Origin: Paenibacillus lactis
GTDB lineage: Bacteria; Bacillota; Bacilli; Paenibacillales; Paenibacillaceae
Assembly (NCBI RefSeq): GCF_017873605.1
Contig: NZ_JAGGKI010000017.1
Span: forward strand, 50,149 to 114,148
DNA: 64,000 bases
Reading direction: 5' to 3'
Shown: piece after piece, positions 25,471 to 33,152 of the stretch
Layout: each line of letters opens with the position of its first letter
Position numbering within the stretch: the stretch's first letter is position 1
Made by a program: the position numbers and the translations under genes
The notes under the pieces: model-generated
Seen by the model: only the letters and a program-made list of their open reading frames with translations
Told to the model about the DNA's origin: nothing
Database searches by the model: none

Positions 25471-26492
25471 ATAATCTTGCAGTTGTCGGGAGGGGGAACG
25501 AGTTCTGGTCGCTCTTGAACGTCGTGTTCTTGGAAAAGGTTAGAAGAGTACAACACGACGTTCAAAGGGCGGACGTAAACTCCTTCACCCATACCCACTC
25601 CCTCGCCCTTTTGTAACCTGAATGAGCCGCCTGCAGTCATTAAGCCCATGCGCGCTTCACTTCTGCGCGAGAGCATACAAAAAAATGAAAGCTTGTATGA
25701 AGTACAAATGCGTTACTACCGATGTGCAGACTTGAAGGTTGCCCACTTAAGGAGCGTTGCAGCAAAGCGCAAGCGAATCGCGAGATTAAAGTGAGAAATG
25801 ACTTATCTTGGCTAAAAGGCAAAAGCACGTGAAGAACTTCAGAGCGAGGAAGGTCGTGAACTTTCCGTCCGGCGCATGATCGAGGTGGAAAAGTGTAATT
25901 CGGTGAAATGAAGAACAACCGGGGATTCCGGCGTTTCTTGCTTCAAAATTTGCGGAAGTAAGCCAAGAGGTCGGATCAGACTTACCAAGAATACTAGAAG
26001 TTAATGGCCGCCCTGCTGGATGAAGCAAAAGCGAATAACACAATAAATCTGGAACATGATTTGCGAAGACCGACCGATCACATTCATGACTCGCCAAATA
26101 CTTCAGAAACTAATCGCTGGGTGAAGATATTGCCTTGAATTCTACATGCCTTGCGATGCTTAGCTCTTGTGTGTAATGCGGACGTCTATAAGTCGGATCA
26201 CCGGTTCAAACCCTGCATCAAGTAGGCATGAGCGGCGTGTATCATGCAGGGGAGCGGAAGTTTCCATTGTTCCGACCGATTGTTCCAATGATTTTGTTGT
26301 GATAAACGTATGAGACATATCATGTTCTCCTCTGCGTGGAGTGGTTGGTCAGAGAGTCAAGGGTGTCTCTTTTTACATTTCATAGAACTGAATTTGGGCA
26401 AGTAAAGTTAATCAAGCTAAGGGGTGGGGGTTTCATGAAACAGGCAAGTAGGTTATAGTGACAAGTGGAAAAATAGAGTGGAGGAGTTAAGC
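25471..26492 (+). other. About 1 kb without a supported gene
   Basis: No frame on either strand has a plausible start site together with recognisable protein sequence. Short stretches look like decayed mobile DNA but I cannot assign them. The last 40 bases include the GGAGGA ribosome binding site of the VanZ-like gene. Confidence 0.4.
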
Positions 26493-27434
26493 ATGGTCAA
26501 ACAACGCAAAATTTTACTAACCGCAACTATTGTCTATACCATTATTGTACTTTATTTTATGTTCTTCGCTTTCGGCAGAGGAGAGGCTTCGGAGCAAATT
26601 TCCAGCTACACCTTTATTTTCATGCCGGAGAACTTTATTAGTTTGCCGTCTCCAGCTGATCTCCTGCATCCCAACCTAATGAGTATGGTGGCTTTCGGGA
26701 ACACTATTGCGTTTATTCCTTTCGGTATATTGATTCCATGGCTATACCGGGTCAGCTTTGTCCGGTTCATCATCTTATTCTTCATCGCGATTCTTGTGCT
26801 GGAAACGATCCAGGCCCTTACATTCCTGGGCAGCTTCGATATCAACGACGCTCTTCAGAATTCGATTGGAGCAGCCCTCGGTTTTGGGGCGTACAAGCTT
26901 GGTTTCCGTTACCGGAGCCTCGGGCGCAATCTGGTGGCAACGGCTATATCGGGTATGGTTCTTTTTATAGCTTTATGGGGATTAGGGGCGGCGGTAGACA
27001 AAATAACAACTAAAGTAGAGGGTCCGTTTGTGGCGATCACTGAATGGACGGACAACTCGGGCAATTCATCCACCGGAGGAGACAAACCGGACAGTATTCA
27101 AATCAACGGACAGAAGATACCGCTCCGCTATAACCTATATGGCGCTGAAGGCGGAGATTCCAGAACGTTCACGTACAAGTCTGAGGGACAGACGATTTTC
27201 TCCTTCGATTACGGATGCCCCGAACCAACGGATTATTCCGGTAGTATCAGTGTTACTTGGGATGACAGGGAGATCATGAGCAATTCTGGAGAACTTCAGC
27301 GTACTCATCCTGATCTGTTCCCTTCGCTATTCAAGATTCCGCTTGAGCCGGGGGATGAGCTGAAGATCACGATTAAGGGCGACATGAAAGCATGGGATGT
27401 CGGGTATACGCGGATGCAGTATCTCTGGAACTAA
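26493..27434 (+). CDS. VanZ-like membrane protein
   Basis: A 313-residue protein with four N-terminal membrane segments carrying the VanZ pattern (NTIAFIPFGILIPWL, then LETIQALTFLGSFDINDALQ), a fifth segment, and then an extracellular domain of about 130 residues. VanZ gives low-level teicoplanin resistance in enterococci by an unknown mechanism, and relatives are often beside cell-envelope stress genes. I start at ATG 26493, seven bases after GGAGGA. A strong terminator follows at 27479. Its position after bceAB may indicate a shared envelope-defence theme, though the genes are not one operon. Confidence 0.75.
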   Translation: MVKQRKILLTATIVYTIIVLYFMFFAFGRGEASEQISSYTFIFMPENFISLPSPADLLHPNLMSMVAFGNTIAFIPFGILIPWLYRVSFVRFIILFFIAILVLETIQALTFLGSFDINDALQNSIGAALGFGAYKLGFRYRSLGRNLVATAISGMVLFIALWGLGAAVDKITTKVEGPFVAITEWTDNSGNSSTGGDKPDSIQINGQKIPLRYNLYGAEGGDSRTFTYKSEGQTIFSFDYGCPEPTDYSGSISVTWDDREIMSNSGELQRTHPDLFPSLFKIPLEPGDELKITIKGDMKAWDVGYTRMQYLWN

Positions 27435-27478
27435 GTGCTTAAAGGGATTTCGCCGCCATTTTATCATGAATAACACCT

Positions 27479-27507
27479 AGCGCTTGGGTTTTCAAGCGCT
27501 TTTTTTA
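27479..27507 (+). terminator. Intrinsic terminator of the VanZ-like gene
   Basis: AGCGCTTG pairs perfectly with CAAGCGCT around a 6-base loop, followed by seven T residues. Confidence 0.85.
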
Positions 27508-27553
27508 CTTTTGAGATCGGGATTTTCAGAAACCTGGTTATAACCTAGGCTGG

Positions 27554-28048
27554 TTGGTTGTCCAATTGGGTATTTTAAAGGAGCTGAAGGTCTGGAGAAC
27601 GATCGGCTCCTCCGCTTACCGAGTATATCGCTATGAAGGGAAGCTCAATCTCTTGGAAAATGCCGCCCTGCTCCTATGTTGGAAAGAGGGAGATGGCTTT
27701 GAATCTAAGCTGATGAAGGCCTTTCTGAGCATGGATATTTCACTGAGCAATGAAGAGATTCTATGCTATTACAGCAAACGTTGGGACATTGAAACGTATT
27801 TTCGAACTGCGAAAGTACAACCGGCCATGGATCGTTACCAGGTTCGATCTACTCAGGCGATTGATCGTTACTTGACCCTGCTCATGTTTTCTACGTTATA
27901 TTACCAGTATGACAGCCAAGGAAGTTTAAACGATGGGTTACATCACTACCGTATCCAGAAAAAGCACGACATGATTGAATATATTTACAACCAAGCCAAA
28001 AGTGAGGCAACATTAGACCAAATTAAAACATGGCTAAGCGTTGCATAG
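27554..28048 (+). pseudogene. C-terminal fragment of an IS4-family transposase
   Basis: The remaining frame of about 164 codons contains YYSKRWDIETYFRTAK, which fits the IS4 signature Y-x2-R-x3-E-x6-K exactly and so includes the catalytic Glu. The N-terminal half with the two catalytic Asp residues is missing; sequence before about 27540 is unrelated. It cannot transpose. Confidence 0.75.
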
Positions 28049-28119
28049 GGATACTGTCAGCTCTTAAAACTTACAAATTATTGAAGCGATTATTGGCAGG
28101 TACAGTTAAAGAAACTACA

Positions 28120-28157
28120 AGAGCGAAATCCCGTGTAAAAAAGAAAACGCTCTTTTT
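28120..28157 (+). terminator. Weak terminator-like hairpin
   Basis: AGAGCG pairs with CGCTCT across a long A-rich loop and is followed by five T residues. It lies between the transposase fragment and the XRE gene on the other strand. The long loop makes it doubtful. Confidence 0.3.
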
Positions 28158-28180
28158 GTGTTAATGGCGATAAAAAATGG

Positions 28181-28547
28181 CTATTCAGACCTCGCTGCGG
28201 CATCTATTGATTTGAAAATCTCCGTTGTTATCTTATGGATCATCTTTACATCTTCGCTCTTCTTCCCTAATAGAAATTGATAGTGGACCTCAAGGACAGT
28301 TCTGGTCCCAAATTCCTGAGAATCTGGATCGATTTCTCGAAAATCTAAAAGATTTCCTGGCTTTATGTTAAGAGCGTCCATGATTTTTTCCAATGAATCA
28401 ATGGCTAAATTTCTTTTTCCAAGTTCAACTTCGGTTAAATATGAGGTTTGTTGCCCTGTTATTTGGCTTAATTGAAGTAAGGTCAGATTTTTTTTATTAC
28501 GTATGCTACGAATTTTTTCACAGATCAGTTTTTTTTAAATCAGACAT
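28181..28547 (-). pseudogene. XRE-family regulator, frameshifted in an A8 tract near the start
   Basis: From ATG 28547 (behind GGAGG) the frame reads MSDLKKTDL and stops. One base fewer in the eight-A run (28529-28536) gives a continuous protein of about 120 residues with a full helix-turn-helix: CEKIRSIRNKKNLTLLQLSQ, then ITGQQTSYLTEVELGKRNL. A 70-residue C-terminal part follows (KPGNLLDFREIDP and so on). It is a DNA-binding repressor of unknown target. The tract length makes slippage or a sequencing error equally possible. Confidence 0.7.
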
Positions 28548-28624
28548 CGATTTACAACCTCCCTGCTTATCCTAAGGGTAAGTGTTTCAATCGAAAAAAT
28601 ACATAACATTATAAGTTAAATATA

Positions 28625-29077
28625 TTGACTCAATTGGGACTGCGTATTAGTGAGTTGATCACTATTTATAGCGCCTCAATCAAGCAAGTAGGCGGCGATA
28701 CGATGCTAATTTATTCAACTGGAAAGTTGAGTCCCGAACCAGTAGAGGTTTCAAAGCCAGCGAATCAACTAGTAGTATACGCATTGGATAAAATCAAAGA
28801 ATATGCAGTGCCGTTACAAAAGGAATCAGGGCTTCCATATTTGTTCCTGTCAAGAAATAGAAGCAAAAAAGGCTACCCGGTTGGATTGGCTTCGCATTCA
28901 AATTGGAATAAGAATCATTTGCGACCATGGATTAAACAGCATAATATCCGAGATAAGAACAACGAATTAATTGATTTTACTAGCCATACATTCCGTCATG
29001 TATTTGCAAGCTACGCATTAAAGGGTGGGGCATCGATAGAGGTGGCGTTACAGCATATTTGCCATCCTCCCACCTAA
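28625..29077 (+). pseudogene. Tyrosine recombinase (integrase) fragment
   Basis: About 150 codons of the catalytic domain remain. LGLRISELI holds the first Arg and FTSHTFRHVFASYAL the HxxR block. The sequence breaks off at about 29060 (IEVALQHICHPPT) before the active-site Tyr, and the N-terminal core-binding half is missing. Its orientation and place fit a relic of an element once integrated between the bce genes and the Zur operon. Confidence 0.7.
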
Positions 29078-29149
29078 ACCTTGTGGAACCTTTGTAACCG
29101 TCAAGTCCTTTTGATTTTCAAAAAATTAATAGTAAACATTACGAAGTAG

Positions 29150-29179
29150 TTGACATATAAAAGTAGGCGCTGTTACAAT
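29150..29179 (+). promoter_or_regulatory. Sigma-A promoter of the CobN/ABC operon
   Basis: A consensus TTGACA (29150-29155) and TACAAT (29174-29179) are 18 bases apart. The transcript should start at about 29186, directly before or within the Zur box. The leader to the first start codon is about 75 bases, too short for a cobalamin riboswitch. Confidence 0.75.
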
Positions 29180-29188
29180 ATGCATGAG

Positions 29189-29211
29189 TTAATCGTAATG
29201 ATTACGATTAA
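29189..29211 (+). promoter_or_regulatory. Zur box (zinc-uptake repressor operator)
   Basis: This is a perfect 11-1-11 palindrome whose core TCGTAATGATTACGA equals the Bacillus Zur consensus (TCGTAAT-N-ATTACGA) at every position. It differs from the Fur (TGATAAT) and PerR (TTATAAT) cores. It lies just after the -10 element, over the expected transcript start, so zinc-loaded Zur would block RNA polymerase and the operon would open when zinc is scarce. Confidence 0.85.
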
Positions 29212-29263
29212 TATTATTTTGAGTGAAGTGTTGTATGAATCAAAAGACAGGAGGTTCAAAGTG

Positions 29264-30313
29264 ATGCATGCATACAAGCGGCAAAATTTACTTCGCCAAT
29301 GGAGCGGAGGACTGCTAGCAGGAGTTATGTTCGTATCCGGTTGTGCAGCGCCGTCCAATCCTGCGAGCGACAATAATCGTGATGCATTGGAGTTATCGCC
29401 GTCAGCGGAGTCTAGACCTGTATCTGTTCATGATGCGGAGGAAAGGGAGTCGTTTCTCACGTTCGAAGACGACACTGGAAGGGAGATTCGGCTGCCTGAG
29501 CAACCACAGCGCATCATCGTCCTATCGCCGCAGCTATTGGATTTGCTTTATTCGGTTGACGGTCACGCCATTGCCCACGCCACATCACCGGGTGGAACGG
29601 TGCCGGATGAGGCGGAGCGAATCGAAGAAGTCGGGGGAATGACGACCGTCAATACGGAGAAGCTACTTGCTTTAAAGCCTGATCTCGTGATCGGCTCTGT
29701 GGTGTTTCACCGTGAGTTAACGGCGATTTTGGATGCGAGTAACGTGCCGTTCGCCCTGTTCAATCTGAGTACATATGCAGATTTGCAACAAAAAGCGGTG
29801 TTGTTCGGTCAGCTCTCTGGGACGGAAAACAAAGCTAGGGAAGCACTTGCCGATTTGGATCAGGAAATTCGTGAATGGACTGCCCGGGTACCGGCCAGTG
29901 ATGCACCAACTTTCATCATGCTGAACGTGACCCCTAACAGCCTTTCTGTGCAGCGGCAAGATACCGTCGGAATCGAGGTCGCAACTATGCTGCATATGAA
30001 CAATTTGGCGGAAACATGGGAAGCAGCAAGCGACAGTCCGTCGACTGCACCATTTAGTCTGGAAAAAATCGTCGAGCTAAATCCGGATTATGTTTTTATT
30101 CTGATCCACGGGGCGCGAGAAGATGGGGAGAAGAAAATTCAATCCGATCTGGCCAGCCAACCTGCATGGACATCGCTGCGTGCGGTGAAGGAAAACCGTA
30201 TGGTCATCTTGCCGTCTGATCGGTTTCTCTCAAACCCGGGATTTCGATTAAGTGAATCGGTCGAATATTTGGCTAAACTTGTTTATCCGAATACATATGA
30301 GAATGGTCATTAA
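29264..30313 (+). CDS. Periplasmic-binding-protein-type lipoprotein (BtuF/FecB-like)
   Basis: A 349-residue lipoprotein: basic N-terminus, hydrophobic segment, lipobox FVSGC with the lipidated Cys near residue 26, and then the class III binding fold with LPEQPQRIIVLSPQLLDLL, LLALKPDLVIGS, and a C-terminal NPGFRLSESVEYL. The fold binds chelated metals such as siderophores, heme or cobalamin. It feeds the permease and ATPase that follow. The start is GTG 29261 or ATG 29264, both behind AGGAGG; ATG is taken. Control by the Zur box suggests the ligand is a zinc chelate, not B12 or iron; that is inference. Confidence 0.8.
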   Translation: MHAYKRQNLLRQWSGGLLAGVMFVSGCAAPSNPASDNNRDALELSPSAESRPVSVHDAEERESFLTFEDDTGREIRLPEQPQRIIVLSPQLLDLLYSVDGHAIAHATSPGGTVPDEAERIEEVGGMTTVNTEKLLALKPDLVIGSVVFHRELTAILDASNVPFALFNLSTYADLQQKAVLFGQLSGTENKAREALADLDQEIREWTARVPASDAPTFIMLNVTPNSLSVQRQDTVGIEVATMLHMNNLAETWEAASDSPSTAPFSLEKIVELNPDYVFILIHGAREDGEKKIQSDLASQPAWTSLRAVKENRMVILPSDRFLSNPGFRLSESVEYLAKLVYPNTYENGH

Positions 30314-31304
30314 TGCTTTCCGTGTTCCGATGTCCAAAGGCGTTCTAGTCATTGTCGCTTTGACGGCTGCGGTAATCCTCGCTACTGGATTCAGCATCGG
30401 TACCGGAGCAGTCCGCATTTCTTTGTCAGAGATTTGGTTATATGTCTTTCACGGTTATGACGGTCCAATGAAGGAAATTGTGTGGAACATTCGGCTGCCT
30501 CGCACGTTAGTGGGCACGCTCGTTGGAGCTAATCTGGCACTGTCCGGTGCACTCTTGCAAGGCGTGATGCGGAACTCGCTGGCAGATCCGCACATCATCG
30601 GCGTGTCATCTGGAGCAGGATTATTCGGCATCATCGTTCTCATTTTATTTCCACATCTATGGTCGATGCTGACACCTATCGCTTTTCTTGGCGCTTCCGG
30701 AGCTGCCGCCATCATTTATTTGCTTGCCTGGAAGGACGGTGTACAGCCGGTGCGCCTAATACTTGCAGGCGTGGCCGTGTCCGCCTTTCTCGGCTCTGGC
30801 ATCTCCGCATTGTTAATTTTCTTCAGCGATCGGGTGAACGGTGCCCTCGTGTTTATGGTTGGCGGCTTGTCCGCCAAAAGCTGGCCAGAGCTTGAAATCA
30901 TTCTCCCTTATTCGCTCATTGGCATGAGCCTGGCGTTCATTGGCAGCTCGCATTTGAATATACTTGCCCTTGGCGATTCCAATGCACGCGGCCTCGGCTT
31001 GTCGGTGGAAGCAGCTCGCTTCTTCCTGACGGCGCTCGCTACCTTGCTTGCCGCAAGCGCGGTCAGCGTCGTCGGCCTGCTCGGCTTCGTCGGTCTGATC
31101 GTTCCGCATTCAGCCCGCTTGCTGATCGGCAGTGATTATCGGTTCTTACTTCCTGCATCCGTGCTGCTTGGAGCGGCCGTTGTGACATTTTGCGATACAC
31201 TCGCCCGCTTGATGTTTGCTCCTTTGGAGCTGCCGGTCGGCATTATGATGGGAGCTTTGGGGGCGCCGTTCTTTCTATATTTGCTAAGGAGGGAAGCGAG
31301 ATGA
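30297..31304 (+). CDS. FecCD/BtuC-type ABC permease
   Basis: About 335 residues with ten membrane helices and the family blocks WNIRLPRTLVGTLVGANLAL, GALLQGVMRNSLADPHIIG and GFVGLIVPHSARLLIG. It forms the channel of a type II (vitamin B12/siderophore) importer as a homodimer. The start at ATG 30297 overlaps the end of the binding-protein gene, so translation is coupled; 30303 is nearly as good. Its end overlaps the ATPase gene (ATGA). Confidence 0.85.
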   Translation: MRMVINAFRVPMSKGVLVIVALTAAVILATGFSIGTGAVRISLSEIWLYVFHGYDGPMKEIVWNIRLPRTLVGTLVGANLALSGALLQGVMRNSLADPHIIGVSSGAGLFGIIVLILFPHLWSMLTPIAFLGASGAAAIIYLLAWKDGVQPVRLILAGVAVSAFLGSGISALLIFFSDRVNGALVFMVGGLSAKSWPELEIILPYSLIGMSLAFIGSSHLNILALGDSNARGLGLSVEAARFFLTALATLLAASAVSVVGLLGFVGLIVPHSARLLIGSDYRFLLPASVLLGAAVVTFCDTLARLMFAPLELPVGIMMGALGAPFFLYLLRREAR

Positions 31305-32128
31305 CGTTGTTACGCTTGGAAGACGTGTCCGTGAGGCTTCACAACCGTACGGTGCTGGATTCGCTGAATTGGCAGGTGGAGGTCGGAAAAATTTACAGCA
31401 TTATCGGTCCGAATGGCAGCGGCAAAAGCACCTTGCTCAAAACTTGCGCCGGTCAATTAAAGCCTGCGCAAGGAAAGGTGCTCTTGCAAGGCAGACTGCT
31501 CGACAGCTATCCCCGTCGGCAGTTGGCACGGCATATGGCAATGCTTCAGCAAAGTCAAGCATCTCTGCCGGACGTGTCCGTGCGTTCGCTGGTCAGTTAC
31601 GGACGTTTTCCTCATCAGCCTGTATGGGGCGCAAAGCGCAAGGAAGACGAGAAGATTGTCGAATGGGCCATGGCTCAGACCGGAACGCTACCCTTCGCGG
31701 AGCGAAAGCTGTCTAACTTATCCGGCGGAGAACGGCAACGCGTATGGATTGCCATGACCTTGGCACAGCAATCGGGGCTAATCTTATTAGATGAACCGAC
31801 GACCTATCTCGATGTCAATCACCAGTGGGAGGTTATGGAGCTAGTCCACGATCTGAATCGCAAATATAGCATTACGATCGTCATGGTCCTGCACGATCTC
31901 AACCATGCTGCAGCTTGCTCCGATGAATTGTTGGTGATGCGAGCTGGCGAAATGTATGCCAGCGGACCGCCGGAGCAAGTCATCACCGATCGCATGCTGC
32001 GCGATGTGTTCGGTGTGAGAGGGAGCGTAGGAAGGGATGATCGAAGCGGTCGCATGCATTGCCATATCGAAGGGCTGCTTGAAGCGGTGGATTTCTCAGC
32101 TCAACCCGCAATCGCGGCAGTCAAATAA
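31301..32128 (+). CDS. FecE/BtuD-type ABC ATPase
   Basis: The 275-residue ATPase has Walker A GPNGSGKSTLLK, signature NLSGGERQRVWIAMTLAQ, Walker B LILLDEPTTYLD and the H-loop MVLHDLNHA, all typical of siderophore/B12 importers. Start ATG 31301 follows AAGGAGGGA. It completes the importer of this operon. The last about 40 residues are an unconserved extension. Confidence 0.85.
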   Translation: MTLLRLEDVSVRLHNRTVLDSLNWQVEVGKIYSIIGPNGSGKSTLLKTCAGQLKPAQGKVLLQGRLLDSYPRRQLARHMAMLQQSQASLPDVSVRSLVSYGRFPHQPVWGAKRKEDEKIVEWAMAQTGTLPFAERKLSNLSGGERQRVWIAMTLAQQSGLILLDEPTTYLDVNHQWEVMELVHDLNRKYSITIVMVLHDLNHAAACSDELLVMRAGEMYASGPPEQVITDRMLRDVFGVRGSVGRDDRSGRMHCHIEGLLEAVDFSAQPAIAAVK

Positions 32129-32213
32129 CGAATGTCTTGATTTCGTGTATATGTGCAGATTTTGCCTTGTTCAGTTCACTTAATAGAAAACATTTACAAA
32201 GGAGAGGATCAAC

Positions 32214-33152
32214 ATGGAGGGGAAAGCAGACGTATATCCATTCGCGGCAATCGTCGGACAGGACTTGATGCGCAAAGGGCTGCTGCTTAATCTTGTCAAT
32301 CGGAAGCTCGGCGGCATCTTGATCCGCGGGGAGAAAGGCACAGCCAAATCGACGGCCGTACGCGCAATCGCGGACTTAATGCCGGAGCTGAGCGTCGTGA
32401 ATTTGCCCGTATATGCTACGGAGGATCGCGTCGTCGGCACATTGGATATCGAGCATGCGATTCGAGAAGGAGAGAAAAAGTTCGAGCCGGGACTGTTAGC
32501 GAAGGCGCATGGACATATTTTGTACGTGGATGAAATCAATCTACTCGATGATGCGATCGTCGATGCGCTGCTCGACGCAGCAGCCATGGGGGTGAACACC
32601 GTTGAGCGAGAAGGCGTCTCCTACTCGCATCCGAGCCGCTTTATCTTGATCGGTACGATGAACCCGGAGGAAGGGGAGCTGCGGCCGCAGCTGCTGGATC
32701 GCTTCGCGCTTTCAGTAGAGGTGAATGGGGAACGAGATGTGGAGAGCCGAATGGAGGTCATTCGCCGGCGCCTAGCATTCGAAGCAGATCCAGACGAATT
32801 CCGAAGACGTTATGAGCCGCAACAACTAGAGCTTCGGGAACGGATAGAACGAGCGCGTCAGCTGCTCGAGCAGATCAAACCGTCCGAGGAGTTACTGAAA
32901 TGGACCGCCGCAGTCGGCATTCGGCTGAAGGTAGACGGACATCGTGCGGATATCATGTTAATGAAAACCGCCATGGCGATGGCTGCATTCCAGGGAAGAA
33001 CGCAGATCGTGGCAGACGATATGGTAGAAGCGGCGATGATGGTGATGCCGCATCGCATGCGCAAGCGGCCGTTCGAAGAGGGAGCATATGACCACGAGAC
33101 GATACGCGAGCTGCTCGGCGACCTTCTGTCCGAGGTCACCCATGCAAGTTAA
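32214..33152 (+). CDS. ChlI/BchI-like AAA+ chelatase subunit
   Basis: The 312-residue AAA+ protein has Walker A RGEKGTAKSTAVRA, Walker B ILYVDEINLLDD, sensor 1 FILIGTMNPEEGELRPQLLD with an arginine-finger region DRFALSV, and the C-terminal lid. This is the ATPase (I) subunit of magnesium/cobalt-type chelatases. It follows AAGGAGAGG and lies 85 bases after the ABC ATPase without a visible terminator. With the D-like and CobN-like proteins it would form a three-part chelatase. No chlorophyll genes are present, so Mg-protoporphyrin is not the expected product. Confidence 0.85.
   Translation: MEGKADVYPFAAIVGQDLMRKGLLLNLVNRKLGGILIRGEKGTAKSTAVRAIADLMPELSVVNLPVYATEDRVVGTLDIEHAIREGEKKFEPGLLAKAHGHILYVDEINLLDDAIVDALLDAAAMGVNTVEREGVSYSHPSRFILIGTMNPEEGELRPQLLDRFALSVEVNGERDVESRMEVIRRRLAFEADPDEFRRRYEPQQLELRERIERARQLLEQIKPSEELLKWTAAVGIRLKVDGHRADIMLMKTAMAMAAFQGRTQIVADDMVEAAMMVMPHRMRKRPFEEGAYDHETIRELLGDLLSEVTHAS

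Noticed and set aside
25640..26097. Minus-strand frames of 90-100 codons
   Set aside because: No start signals, no recognisable protein pattern, and Cys/Ser/His/Phe-rich composition typical of chance frames.
29189..29211. Fur or PerR box
   Set aside because: The arms read TCGTAAT, the Zur form, and not TGATAAT (Fur) or TTATAAT (PerR).
29180..29263. Cobalamin riboswitch ahead of the CobN operon
   Set aside because: The leader is only about 75 bases, mostly the Zur palindrome and ribosome binding site; no B12-box-like sequence is seen.
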